The notes beneath the pieces were generated by a model. That model searched no databases. It saw only the letters and a program-made list of their open reading frames with translations, and was not told the DNA's origin. DNA of 64,000 bases from Thermosediminibacter litoriperuensis (lineage in GTDB: Bacteria; Bacillota; Thermosediminibacteria; Thermosediminibacterales; Thermosediminibacteraceae): assembly GCF_008124715.1 (NCBI RefSeq), contig NZ_VNHO01000003.1, forward strand, positions 57,366-121,365, given 5' to 3'. The translations under genes and the position numbers were made by a program. Positions 9,015 through 18,199 of the stretch are shown here, piece by piece (position 1 is the stretch's first letter; each line of letters opens with the position of its first letter).

Positions 9015-10118
9015 CTATTTAACCAGTGTAAGGATTAATCCGCCCGCTATAATAGAGCCTAACTGGCCCGCCACGTTAGCACCTACAGCCTGCATCAACA
9101 CAAAGTTTGACGGGTCTTCCTGCTGGGCCATTTTTTGAATAACTCTTGCCGACATAGGAAACGCGGATATGCCCGCCGCTCCAACCATTGGATTTATTTT
9201 ATTTTTAAGGAAAAGGTTAAGGATTTTTGCGAATATTACGCCGCCTGCGGTATCAAAAATAAATGCTACCAGGCCCATAGCTATTATCAGCAATGTGGCG
9301 GGGTTTAGGAACTGTTCCGCGGTCATTGTTGAACCAATGGTAATTCCGAGAAGAAGCGTAACGAGATTTGCCAGTTCGTTCTGAGCTGCTTTAGAGAGCC
9401 TGTCCAAAACGCCGGAAACCCGAATTAAATTGCCGAACATTAAAGAACCAACGAGTGCCACGCTTATTGGAGCAATTATTCCTGCTATGATAGTAATGAC
9501 TATGGGAAAGAGAATCTGAACCGTTTTTGAAATTTTTATATTAAACTCAGGTCTCATATGAATTCTTCTTTCAGCCGGAGTTGTCAGCAATCTGATAACC
9601 GGCGGTTGAATAATAGGAACCAGGGACATATATGAATAAGCCGCCACCGAAATGGGTGCCAGCAAATGTCGCGCAAATTTGGTAGCCACGTAAATTGAAG
9701 TTGGGCCGTCAGCCGCACCTATTATTCCTATAGATGCCGCCTCTTTGAGGTCAAATCCAAATAAAGCCGCCATGGCCATAGTAAAGAATATACCGAATTG
9801 GGCCGCAGCCCCGAAAAAAAGCATGAAGGGTTGCTGCAGAAGAGGAGTAAAGTCAATCATAGCTCCCACGGCGATAAATATTAAAACAGGAAATAGTTCT
9901 GTCAAAATTCCTGCTTTAAATAGTAATGCCAAAAAACCATCATGGCTTATTGCCGAAGAATAAGGTATGTTTGCCAGAATTGCACCAAAGCCAATGGGCA
10001 ACAAAAGCATCGGTTCGTACTCTTTTTTAATAGCAAGGTAAATCAGAACACCGCCGGTTAAAAACATAATTACCTGCGAAGGGTTTAGAGCTTTAATTCC
10101 ATACAATAATTGATCCAT
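9015..10118 (-). CDS. oadB: Sodium-translocating decarboxylase beta subunit
   Basis: Polytopic membrane subunit (367 residues) of oxaloacetate/glutaconyl-CoA/methylmalonyl-CoA decarboxylase-type sodium pumps. It couples carboxybiotin decarboxylation to Na+ export. Visible hallmarks are the conserved GAADGPTSIY segment, which holds the functional aspartate of the family, and the C-terminal AQQEDPSNFVLMQAVGANVAGQLGS split across the last helices. The start has GGAGG upstream. No alpha (carboxyltransferase) or biotin carrier gene is nearby, only a tiny membrane ORF downstream, so the partner subunits must be elsewhere. Which acid is decarboxylated cannot be told. Confidence 0.9.
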   Translation of the reverse strand: MDQLLYGIKALNPSQVIMFLTGGVLIYLAIKKEYEPMLLLPIGFGAILANIPYSSAISHDGFLALLFKAGILTELFPVLIFIAVGAMIDFTPLLQQPFMLFFGAAAQFGIFFTMAMAALFGFDLKEAASIGIIGAADGPTSIYVATKFARHLLAPISVAAYSYMSLVPIIQPPVIRLLTTPAERRIHMRPEFNIKISKTVQILFPIVITIIAGIIAPISVALVGSLMFGNLIRVSGVLDRLSKAAQNELANLVTLLLGITIGSTMTAEQFLNPATLLIIAMGLVAFIFDTAGGVIFAKILNLFLKNKINPMVGAAGISAFPMSARVIQKMAQQEDPSNFVLMQAVGANVAGQLGSIIAGGLILTLVK

Positions 10119-10287
10119 TCTCCGTCCTCCTTAACTACAACTCATACTGCATACATTGTACATCTTGATTCCTATTAGAGCAACTTTAAATAAAATCGCT
10201 CCATGATTATATATTATTGTTTTTCTTTAAATTCCATTTTTTTCATACAAGAAGCACTTCACCAAAATTTTTTTGCCAGTTCCCTTT

Positions 10288-11709
10288 TTATGCCGCTTTA
10301 TCGGCTTTTGCAGTTAAAAGTCTTTTCAAAACTTCCACAGCCCTCTTGAGCTGTAGATCCTCCCGGGACTCGAGTACCTCCTTTACGGCCTCATCCAGAG
10401 CTTTTTGCAGTTTTTCGCCGGCAATTCCGTCCACGGGAAACCCTTTTTTAGCCTGGAAATCCTCCACCGCCTTTTTGGTCCTGGGTCCGAATACGCCGTC
10501 GGGTTCCACCTTAAACAGGCCGAGGAACCGCAGGCGCTGCTGAAGACCCATAACGTCAAGGCCTATGCTGCCGTACTTAAGATCCCTTGTGGGCTTAAAC
10601 GGCATGAAGTCTTTTGTAGGATCGGAGGTATCCTGCTTTACCTCTATATCCGGTGCTATGCCGGTCTTGTTTATATCAATCCCGTTGGGCGTGATGTATC
10701 TGGCGATCGTAAGTTTTATGCCCCCTAAAACCCCCAGGTTGATCAGCCGCTGCACGGTTGCCTTGCCGAAGGTCTTCTCCCCAACTATTACTCCGGCCTT
10801 TCTGTCTTTTATGGCTCCGGCCAGTATCTCCGATGCACTGGCAGAGCCTCCGTTTACCAGCACCACCAGCTTGAAGGGCGAAGGGTCCGAATCGGAATAA
10901 TAAGCCCTGGTCTCACCGCTTTTTGAAACAACTTTGACTATGAGCCCTCTGGGAACAAATCGCCTGGCGGTTTCGACGGCCTGATCAAGAAGCCCGCCGG
11001 GATTGTTGCGCAGGTCGAGTATAATTCCCTTGACACCGCTGCTTTTGAAAGCCGCCAGTGCCTTGTCTATGTTTTCTGCGGTATTTTCGTTGAATTCGCT
11101 GATTTTTATGTACCCGATGCCGCTTTCCAGAATCCTGTACTCTATCGGGTTCACCTTGATTATTTCCCGGGTTATATCAAACTTCAAAATCTGTTTTTCG
11201 CCTTCTCTCAGGACCCCCACACTGACTTTCGTGCCTTCATTGCCCCTTAACAGCTCCGCCACTTCCGAGGTTGTAAATTTGGTCACGTCCCTCCCGCCGA
11301 CTTCCACTATCCTGTCGCCGGGCTTTATTCCTGCCCTGGCTGCAGGGGAGCCTTCCAGCACCGAAACCACTGTATTAAAGCCGTCCTTTGCGGTTATAAC
11401 GACGCCTATTCCGCCGAAATTTCCGCTGGTCGATCGTTCAAAATCCATCAGTTCTTTGGGCGTAAAATACTCCGAATACGGATCGTTCAAGGAGTCGACC
11501 ATGCCGCGTATGGCTCCTTGAATTAACTGCAGCCTGTCCACATCCCCCGCATAATTTACATCAATGAAATCGGAGAGCTTCATCAGGAAGTCTACTTCGG
11601 GAGGTATGTCCTGCTGGTCACCGGCAGCCAGTACTTCGGGAGCAAAAATATTGAATACAATAACGGCAACCAGTAAGGTTGGAATTAATTTAAACCTTTT
11701 TTTGTTCAT
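10288..11709 (-). CDS. ctpA: CtpA-type S41 carboxy-terminal processing protease
   Basis: Exported serine protease, 473 residues. Signal/anchor at 1-29; PDZ domain about 95-175 (FGGIGVVI, GDRIVEVGGRDV); S41 domain about 190-365 with the catalytic SASASE motif near residues 289-294 and the lysine in FGKATVQ (K316). A peptidoglycan-binding domain sits at about 385-440 (GSIGLDVMGLQQRLRFLGLF), followed by a short charged tail. The start at 11709 is chosen because GGAGG lies eight bases before it; the ATG at 11730 would place that SD inside the gene. It closely follows a UbiB-family gene and probably shares its transcript. It likely trims cell-envelope proteins. Confidence 0.93.
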   Translation of the reverse strand: MNKKRFKLIPTLLVAVIVFNIFAPEVLAAGDQQDIPPEVDFLMKLSDFIDVNYAGDVDRLQLIQGAIRGMVDSLNDPYSEYFTPKELMDFERSTSGNFGGIGVVITAKDGFNTVVSVLEGSPAARAGIKPGDRIVEVGGRDVTKFTTSEVAELLRGNEGTKVSVGVLREGEKQILKFDITREIIKVNPIEYRILESGIGYIKISEFNENTAENIDKALAAFKSSGVKGIILDLRNNPGGLLDQAVETARRFVPRGLIVKVVSKSGETRAYYSDSDPSPFKLVVLVNGGSASASEILAGAIKDRKAGVIVGEKTFGKATVQRLINLGVLGGIKLTIARYITPNGIDINKTGIAPDIEVKQDTSDPTKDFMPFKPTRDLKYGSIGLDVMGLQQRLRFLGLFKVEPDGVFGPRTKKAVEDFQAKKGFPVDGIAGEKLQKALDEAVKEVLESREDLQLKRAVEVLKRLLTAKADKAA

Positions 11710-11736
11710 ATGCCCTTCCTCCAATATCAAATTTAC

Positions 11737-13401
11737 TCACATTATACCCGTCTTTAGGATGGAAATCAACAGGCCGAAGCCTAGCACTCCCGCCAGGATG
11801 AAGCCCAGAATCCCCATAATGGGAAAGCCCTGAAGATAGGGACCAGCGCTGGAGCGGATTATCAGCGAGGACCCGATTATCAGCGCGGCAACTATCATGC
11901 TGAACACCAGTCTGTTGGTCATGCGGTTAAGCTCGAAGGCGAACTTTTCAAGGCCATTATACTCAAAATCTATCTTTAGGCTTTCCCTCTTTACTTTGTC
12001 GAAAACTTCACCTATCAGGTCAGGTAAAAGGGCAAAAGACCTGGCCGCCTCGGTGAAATCAGTCCTGAGGGCCCTAGCTATATAACGTAAACTGTATCTT
12101 TCTTTCATCAACTGCCTCACAAAAGGCCTGGCTGTTTTTATAAAATCGAACTCCGGGTAAAGCTGCCTCCCAATGCCGTCAATGGTCAATATGCTCTTGG
12201 AAAGCAGGGCAAATCCCCGAGGTAACTTTATACCATGTCTGCCGGCCGTGATAAAAATTTCGTTAAGGAGTCCTGTCATGTTTATTTCTTTTAAAGTTCT
12301 GCCGTAATACCGGTCCAGCATGTCCTGGACGTCCAACTGAAACTCCCCGACATCGCTTTGTCTGCCGGGAGCTCCGATATCCAGGAGGGTATCTACAATT
12401 CTTGCTTCATCTCTATTTATAACACCTATTATAAGTTCGGCCATTTTTCCCCTGGTATAACGGTCTATCCTTCCCATCATCCCAAAGTCTATAAAGGCTA
12501 TGCTGCCGTCGGGCCGTACCAATATATTACCCGGGTGCGGGTCTGCGTGGAAGAATCCATGCACGAAAATCTGCTTTAAAACGGCCCTGGCCCCGTTTTC
12601 CGCTATCTTCTTTCTGGAAACTCCCATTTGGGCAATTTTATCAAGCTGGTCCACTCTGACACCGCACACATATTCTATCGTAAGAACCCTGCGGGTTGTA
12701 AACTCCCAGAAAACCCTGGGGACATAAACGCTATCGTCTCCCTCAAAGTTCCGCCTGAACCTCTCCACATTCCACCCTTCCCGGGTAAAGTCCAGTTCCC
12801 TTTGCAGAGCCCGTGCAAATTCCTCCACCAGCCCCACCGGATCATATATGCGGCTTTCCGGGATATGTCTTTCGGCGAGCCTCGCCAGGCTGTGCAGTAT
12901 ATCCAGGTCTGCTTTAATTATCCATTCTATTCCCGGCCTCTGCACCTTCACCACAACGTCCTGCCCGCTGTTCAAAACAGCCCTGTGGACCTGGGCTATA
13001 GAAGCGGCTGCAAAAGGTTGGGTTTCAAAAGATGAAAACACTTCCTCAATCCTTCTCCCCAGCTCCCTCTCCACCTGCTCCTTTATCCTGTCGAACTCGA
13101 CGCCGAAAACGCTATCGTGCAGCCTCTTAAGCTCGTCTATGTAATCGGGCGGTATCACGTCAGGCCTGGTCGCAAGGATCTGGCCGAACTTTACGAAGGT
13201 CGGCCCCAGTTCTTCAAGCATCAACCTGACCCTTTCAGGGACGGTTAATCTCCTGACTTTCCGGCACCTGTCCCTGCTTATCAAACGAGCAAGTCCGACC
13301 CTTTCCACCAGATAACCGAAGCCGTACTTTACGATTACGTTGATTATTTCCCTGTACCTTCTGGCATGAAGGTAGGTGGCGTTGAGCTGGCCGAACCGCA
13401 A
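11737..13401 (-). CDS. UbiB/ABC1 family atypical kinase
   Basis: 554-residue protein of the UbiB/ABC1/AarF family. Characteristic elements in order: KFGQ in the N-terminal extension, the alanine-rich nucleotide loop [18 protein letters not shown] with the lysine, [20 protein letters not shown] (catalytic loop) and FIDFGMMG (metal-binding aspartate). Two hydrophobic helices end the protein (about 500-550). In other bacteria this family supports isoprenoid quinone synthesis, with ATPase rather than protein kinase activity. A role in menaquinone or lipid metabolism is plausible here but not shown. It sits just upstream of ctpA. Confidence 0.9.
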   Translation of the reverse strand: MRFGQLNATYLHARRYREIINVIVKYGFGYLVERVGLARLISRDRCRKVRRLTVPERVRLMLEELGPTFVKFGQILATRPDVIPPDYIDELKRLHDSVFGVEFDRIKEQVERELGRRIEEVFSSFETQPFAAASIAQVHRAVLNSGQDVVVKVQRPGIEWIIKADLDILHSLARLAERHIPESRIYDPVGLVEEFARALQRELDFTREGWNVERFRRNFEGDDSVYVPRVFWEFTTRRVLTIEYVCGVRVDQLDKIAQMGVSRKKIAENGARAVLKQIFVHGFFHADPHPGNILVRPDGSIAFIDFGMMGRIDRYTRGKMAELIIGVINRDEARIVDTLLDIGAPGRQSDVGEFQLDVQDMLDRYYGRTLKEINMTGLLNEIFITAGRHGIKLPRGFALLSKSILTIDGIGRQLYPEFDFIKTARPFVRQLMKERYSLRYIARALRTDFTEAARSFALLPDLIGEVFDKVKRESLKIDFEYNGLEKFAFELNRMTNRLVFSMIVAALIIGSSLIIRSSAGPYLQGFPIMGILGFILAGVLGFGLLISILKTGIM

Positions 13402-13500
13402 GAATAAAACCTCCTCAATCGCATTCCATCAGCTAATATGTTAGCACCATGATCCGGAAAATGCAATTTTAATCTTATTAAACATTTATCTTGCAAATAA

Positions 13501-13546
13501 AAAACACCCGAGCCCGCTTAAGCATATCCGGGCAGGAGTGTTTTTC
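13501..13546 (-). terminator. Terminator after the lipoprotein gene
   Basis: Leftward reading gives an imperfect GC-rich hairpin (CACTCCTGCCCGG paired with CGGGCTCGGGTG), followed by TTTTTTATT. It separates the lipoprotein gene from the UbiB gene. Confidence 0.65.
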
Positions 13547-13552
13547 GTCGTT

Positions 13553-14239
13553 TCATTTTTTATAGCCTGAAGCTTCTCTGTAAAGGTCATAACCTATAGT
13601 GACGGGACCTTCTTCGCTTTCCCAAACCGTCTCAAAGGAAATCACGCCCCAGTTCTCCTGGATCCGCCTTTTTTCGTAAAAATCGCTGTCCTTATCCTTG
13701 TAAACCACCGTATAAATTTTCCCCTGAGGATCGTCTTCTACTTTCTGGATGGTGCAGGTCAGCCGGTATTCCCTGCCGTCTTTGTGCTGTGCCTTCTGTT
13801 CCCATTGCGTGCCTTTCTTCAGAGGCAGGCGGATAAGTTCCAGTTCCGAAAAGTTATCCATCATCTTCTCCGAATCTTTCCGCATTCTCAAAGATCCGTT
13901 TTTTACCTCATACTCCACCCGGAGACCAAAATCCCCCTCGGCTTCACCGCCGGAGACATCTATAACCTCCCCTTCTACTTCATAGCGAGCGGCGGTTTCG
14001 CCGCGGACTATTGACCGGAGTTCCATGGTATGGCCGTACTCGGCAAAGCCGCTGTATACCCAGCGGAATCCAGCTTTTTCGGGAAGGAGCTCTGTCAGTT
14101 CCCGTGAAAGGGGTTTTGCCTGCTGCGGTGGTTTTTTATCGGAGTCCCCGCTCCTCGTACATCCGCTTATAAATATTATAAGCAAACAGATTAATACGGC
14201 CCCTAACTCCAGCGTCTTTTTCCCAGCTGCACGATTCAT
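13553..14239 (-). CDS. Predicted lipoprotein of unknown function
   Basis: 228 residues. N-terminal basic and hydrophobic signal ending in a lipobox (FISGC, with Cys near residue 27), so it should be lipid-anchored on the outer face of the membrane. The rest is a soluble, beta-rich, charged domain (LLPEKAGFRWVYSGFAEYG is a recognisable conserved-looking stretch). I do not recognise a family with certainty. It is a single gene between terminator-like hairpins. Confidence 0.8.
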   Translation of the reverse strand: MNRAAGKKTLELGAVLICLLIIFISGCTRSGDSDKKPPQQAKPLSRELTELLPEKAGFRWVYSGFAEYGHTMELRSIVRGETAARYEVEGEVIDVSGGEAEGDFGLRVEYEVKNGSLRMRKDSEKMMDNFSELELIRLPLKKGTQWEQKAQHKDGREYRLTCTIQKVEDDPQGKIYTVVYKDKDSDFYEKRRIQENWGVISFETVWESEEGPVTIGYDLYREASGYKK

Positions 14240-14321
14240 ATACCCGCACCTCTGAATTTGATTTTATCGAGCCGTTTTGAAATGCTCCTTTTTTATTGTT
14301 CCCCGAAAAGCCGGACTAAAT

Positions 14322-15254
14322 TTACAGCCTTCGACCATCCGGTTCAGAAAGAATAAAAACGGCGTATCTTACCAATACGTAAAGGACCATTGTTATTGCC
14401 CAAAGCTCTAAAAATTTGGTCAAATACATAAATAGTGGATATACCTCTCCCGTTTTTGCTAAAAAAGCATATGTGCCTTTTATTGCAACGGCAGTAATGA
14501 CAAATGGAAATGTTAAGGCCGAACAACTGGGATAGAATTTTAACTTCAGTATTTTAGGAATACATAACATCACTGAAATATACATAATTAGCGATAGTAA
14601 ACTTAAAAAAACGACCATCGCCATATTTTTTCCCTGGAAAGAATTCAAATAACCAGCCAGACACAGACTTGCCGGGGCTGCAAAAATAGCAATGGTTGGA
14701 ACAGCCGGTTCTGGTATTCCTTTTATTACCATAACCCTGTATATTATTAACGGCAGTAAAATTAAATAAGACGCAAAGCCGAGCCAGAATATGAATTGGC
14801 CCCAGCGGGCCAAACCGAATACCGGAGCAGTCACGCTGCCGCAAACTATACCCACATAAACAATAAAATAGCTCGGAAAAACTTTTTTAATGTTAAAGTT
14901 TAAAATATATTTTTTGGTAAAATAAAACATCAATACGGCGTGTATAGTTAAGCCAAGAAGCCATATACAGTAAGCTGCTGGGGAAAAATAGGGTTTTATA
15001 TACGTGGATAAAATCATCATACCCATGGAAAACGTAGGCATGACGCCGGCAACCACAGGATTTTCGAAGCCCTCCGCCAATGATTTCGGCATGACAAATA
15101 CTTTTATAATAAGTATAAACATTATAACAGCAGACAAAATGCCAAAAAAATTTCTATATATGTCTCCGTAAGACAATACCAGGTTACCCGCTGCTGCTGA
15201 AGCCAACATTAACCCGGCTATCGGAATTGGTATTTTATTGATAATCGTATACAT
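14322..15254 (-). CDS. TDT family (TehA/SLAC1-like) membrane transporter
   Basis: 310 residues with about ten hydrophobic helices and almost no loops. The opening IPIPIAGLMLASAAAGNL and repeated helical hairpins fit the tellurite-resistance/dicarboxylate transporter family. That family includes TehA, malate permeases and the SLAC1 anion channels. Anion transport is therefore likely, but the substrate is unknown. It is 20 bases downstream of a C_GCAxxG_C_C protein gene and probably co-transcribed with it. Confidence 0.8.
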   Translation of the reverse strand: MYTIINKIPIPIAGLMLASAAAGNLVLSYGDIYRNFFGILSAVIMFILIIKVFVMPKSLAEGFENPVVAGVMPTFSMGMMILSTYIKPYFSPAAYCIWLLGLTIHAVLMFYFTKKYILNFNIKKVFPSYFIVYVGIVCGSVTAPVFGLARWGQFIFWLGFASYLILLPLIIYRVMVIKGIPEPAVPTIAIFAAPASLCLAGYLNSFQGKNMAMVVFLSLLSLIMYISVMLCIPKILKLKFYPSCSALTFPFVITAVAIKGTYAFLAKTGEVYPLFMYLTKFLELWAITMVLYVLVRYAVFILSEPDGRRL

Positions 15255-15274
15255 TTTTTACCCCCGCATTACGC

Positions 15275-15751
15275 CTAACTATTTACTGCCATGTTAATTT
15301 TCTGTGCAATAGCCGGATCTTCCAGCAACCTTTCAGCAATCCATGCAGCCACTTCACCTGTTATTTGAACACAGTGAGCTTTTCTTTCGGGGCTGGTAAA
15401 TTCATAGCCTTTTACAAGAACACGGCAGCATGTGCTTTTATATATACCTTTGATATGGTCATGCAGCGCAGCAGAAATTTGAAACATTTTTTCATTCATA
15501 GATTCACCGTGTTTTCTGCCGTAAGCCATGCCGAGGGCCATAGCGCCTCCGCTCACGGCTCCGCAGAGGCATCCTGACTTACCAAGGCCTATCGGAAAAG
15601 CGGATGCCATTTTTACGACGTCCTCAGGAAACGGCCAGCCGAGCAACTCATTGATGGTGTGCACCACGGCTTCCGAACAAAAAAATTCTCCGCGGACGAA
15701 ATAACCTTCAGCCTTCCTGCGGACTGATTCAATTAATGCACTTTTCTCCAT
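15275..15751 (-). CDS. C_GCAxxG_C_C family protein
   Basis: 158-residue cysteine-rich protein of the family named after its Cys pattern. Visible are FFCSEAVVHTINELLG (first Cys), CLCGAVSGGAMALG (a GCAxxG-like element in the form LCGAVSGG) and the later CCRVLVKGYEF and AHCVQ cysteines. The family is probably redox-active or metal-binding, but no reaction is established. SD GGAGGAAAA precedes the ATG. It lies downstream of the fmdB terminator, so it is likely a separate unit with the TDT transporter. Confidence 0.85.
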   Translation of the reverse strand: MEKSALIESVRRKAEGYFVRGEFFCSEAVVHTINELLGWPFPEDVVKMASAFPIGLGKSGCLCGAVSGGAMALGMAYGRKHGESMNEKMFQISAALHDHIKGIYKSTCCRVLVKGYEFTSPERKAHCVQITGEVAAWIAERLLEDPAIAQKINMAVNS

Positions 15752-15901
15752 GAAAATTTTCCTCCAATCGTTTGAATATTTGTCTTTTCCTTCGGGGTAC
15801 GAATTCCCCGCACACGGATATAATTATAGATGAATATTTTCTATAATAAAAATAAAATATCTCTATAACATCCCGTTGAACTATTATAATTGCAAATAAA
15901 G

Positions 15902-15930
15902 AAAAAAGTTCCGGGAAAATTTCCCGGAAC
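15902..15930 (-). terminator. Terminator of the cmu-like operon
   Basis: Perfect 11-base arms around one central base (15908-15930), followed leftward by a T-run. A near-identical 23-base palindrome lies at 28835-28857. Confidence 0.85.
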
Positions 15931-15946
15931 GAACCTGAATTGAAAC

Positions 15947-16219
15947 TTAATCGACTTGTTTTTGAAAAGGATTAGGTCCTTTTTGTTTTACGGCGGCACA
16001 GCGACAATGATGAGCGTGCCCGCAAGGCTTAATTTTTTCCCGATTGATGGACTGTTCTACTTTTACCGGTCTAATAAAAGTGAACATCGCTACCGGAGAA
16101 GCTCTCATCACTCCGCCACAACGAACACATATGAGTTCCAATCCCTCTTTGTCTTCATAATCTACTAACACCGGACGCCTGGCACCACAATCGCTACAAA
16201 CAAAGTCGTATATAGGCAT
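15947..16219 (-). CDS. fmdB: FmdB-like zinc-ribbon protein of the cmu cluster
   Basis: 90 residues. The N-terminal FmdB-type ribbon has CSDCG (Cys 8 and 11) and CVRCGG, expected to bind one zinc. The C-terminal part carries a second Cys/His cluster (PCGHAHHCRCA) beyond the usual small ribbon. It starts two bases after the cmuA stop and is followed by a terminator, making it the last gene of the operon. An fmdB gene directly after cmuA is part of known chloromethane-utilization clusters. Its role there is not established. Confidence 0.88.
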   Translation of the reverse strand: MPIYDFVCSDCGARRPVLVDYEDKEGLELICVRCGGVMRASPVAMFTFIRPVKVEQSINREKIKPCGHAHHCRCAAVKQKGPNPFQKQVD

Positions 16220-16221
16220 AA

Positions 16222-18072
16222 TCAGCTGGCCCTTTCTCTTGCTGCAAGATGCTCTTTTACTAAGGAAACAGCTGCGTTGGCATCCGAACCATATTTGGCA
16301 CCTATTCGGGCAGCAATCTGCTCATTCATCGCTGCTCCGCCGGTCATCACCAGATACTTGTCGGCTAGACCTTTCTCTTTAAGTAATTTCACAGTTTTCT
16401 CTGCATAGGTAACCGAGGAGTTAGTCATAACAGACATACCAATGGCTACAGCATTATTGGCTTCCGCTGCTTCTATAAACTCTTCAGGTTTAACGTTCTT
16501 GCCAAGGTCTATAACATTATAGCCATTTGCCTTCAACATAAGAACCACGAGATTTTTGCCAATGTCTTGGGTGTTTCCGCGTACCAGACCCATTACAACG
16601 GTTTCTTTCTTCCCATATCCTGATCCCGAGGCTTCCATCATCGGAGCAAGAATAGCTATAGCCTTCTCCATAGTCTTGGCAGATTTAAGCATATCGGTCA
16701 CGAAACGTTCGTTGCGCTCATACAAATCGCCGACCATTTTCATTCCAAGGGATAAACCGTTGAATATGATTTGTTGAGGGGTCAAACCGAGTTCCAAACC
16801 TTTTTTAGTCCACTCTACAACCTTGTCATCATCATATTCCATAACCGCATCCGCCAGGTTAAAGTAAACCTCTTCTTCAGGAGTTTTCTTTACCTGATGG
16901 GTCTTCCGAATTCCCATTCTAACCATTTGATCGTTATCCGTTGATGCTTTGCGCATACCCGGGTGTTTGGGGTGTCCGGGCAAATAAACATCGCTCAGGT
17001 CACCAAGGGCCTCGATGTCTATCGGGTACTTGATTGACGCGCAGGTTTCAATCAACGCGCGTAAGTTTTCTTCTGGAACAGTCCAGTCAATATCACAACC
17101 GGGCATGCAGATAAATCCGCCGTTATACCCCACTTCAACAGCCAGTTTCTTTACTTCCCTGGCAACATCCTCGGGAGTGCCGTGGACTAACGTTGAGTAG
17201 GGACTGACCGTACCCATAAGTGAAATTTTATCTCCTATAGAGCGCTTGGCATGGTCTGCTCCAGGGTACATATCGCCGTTAAAGTTAACGGCGCCGGTAG
17301 TAACAATGTCGGGCCAGATGGGTTGGGTAAAGGTGCATGTATGTAGGAGCCCAATACCGCCGATTTCTTTAATATAAGCGAATAACCTCTGCTGGTAAGG
17401 CAAGCCGAATTCTCTATACATTTCCGGCGGCAAAATGTCGCAGGAGCAGAACGGGTCAAGGATATTGACGACATCAACCCCGGCTTCAAACATCATCCGG
17501 CAGACATTTTTCACAACATCAAGAGATAATTCTATAACCTCTTTAGCGAAATCCGGATCTTCAGCCAAATAGGTAAAAAAGTTGTCTGTTCCAGTAACCA
17601 TCTGGGCGGTAGTAATCGGACCGCCGACGGGAGTAGCCAGTACGTGGGTATCTTTCCAGCCTTCTCTAATGAAGGTTCTTATTTCTTCTTGAATAGCTCT
17701 CAAACGGCCTTTATCCGGATTAAAACCATTCTTTAGGTAGTTATCTTTTAAACGGTAAAAAGCTTCTTTTGTAGGCGCGGGATGTTCAACTAATGAAGGT
17801 TGTGCATAAGGCAGGTATTCTAATACGGCACCCAGGTTCTCTACCGGGGTAAACAAGTCGGTTCCGGCAAGCACCACGTCTCCACCGAATTTTTGAAGAG
17901 CTTTAATTTTGGCTCTGGCCATAGCCTCACCGTCGAACATAACCTCATCAACTCTAACTCCCCCCTCGCGAATACCCCGTGTCATTAACAACGGGTTTAC
18001 GGGCACCTGATCCGGCAGCTCTTTCATAGTAACTGCCGCAATAACTCTTTCCCGGCTGGTCATCTTGGGCAT
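16222..18072 (-). CDS. cmuA: CmuA-like methyltransferase fused to corrinoid-binding domain
   Basis: 616 residues, the two-domain layout of CmuA. A uroporphyrinogen-decarboxylase-type methyltransferase (about 1-345) has a zinc-site pattern H244-T-C246 and C322/C326. It is followed by a corrinoid cap (about 400-485) and a B12-binding Rossmann domain (about 490-612, with GMSVMT and TGGAAMN). CmuA moves the methyl group of chloromethane to its own corrinoid. In the usual DxHxxG motif the lower-ligand histidine is replaced: the sequence is N500-T-Q502-D-I-G505. I recall the same His-to-Gln change in CmuA of Methylobacterium, which would strengthen the assignment. MtaA/MtbA-type proteins are alternatives but are usually not fused. 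Confidence 0.88.
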   Translation of the reverse strand: MPKMTSRERVIAAVTMKELPDQVPVNPLLMTRGIREGGVRVDEVMFDGEAMARAKIKALQKFGGDVVLAGTDLFTPVENLGAVLEYLPYAQPSLVEHPAPTKEAFYRLKDNYLKNGFNPDKGRLRAIQEEIRTFIREGWKDTHVLATPVGGPITTAQMVTGTDNFFTYLAEDPDFAKEVIELSLDVVKNVCRMMFEAGVDVVNILDPFCSCDILPPEMYREFGLPYQQRLFAYIKEIGGIGLLHTCTFTQPIWPDIVTTGAVNFNGDMYPGADHAKRSIGDKISLMGTVSPYSTLVHGTPEDVAREVKKLAVEVGYNGGFICMPGCDIDWTVPEENLRALIETCASIKYPIDIEALGDLSDVYLPGHPKHPGMRKASTDNDQMVRMGIRKTHQVKKTPEEEVYFNLADAVMEYDDDKVVEWTKKGLELGLTPQQIIFNGLSLGMKMVGDLYERNERFVTDMLKSAKTMEKAIAILAPMMEASGSGYGKKETVVMGLVRGNTQDIGKNLVVLMLKANGYNVIDLGKNVKPEEFIEAAEANNAVAIGMSVMTNSSVTYAEKTVKLLKEKGLADKYLVMTGGAAMNEQIAARIGAKYGSDANAAVSLVKEHLAARERAS

Positions 18073-18199
18073 ACTTGCTCCCTCCTTAAACTTTTTGCAT
18101 TATTCGTGAATCTTAAGCAGTTCTTTAGACTTATTCGAATATACCTCACCACCTTTTTCCATAAAATTTGGCGATGACCCTGAAAAAATGTGCTCTATA

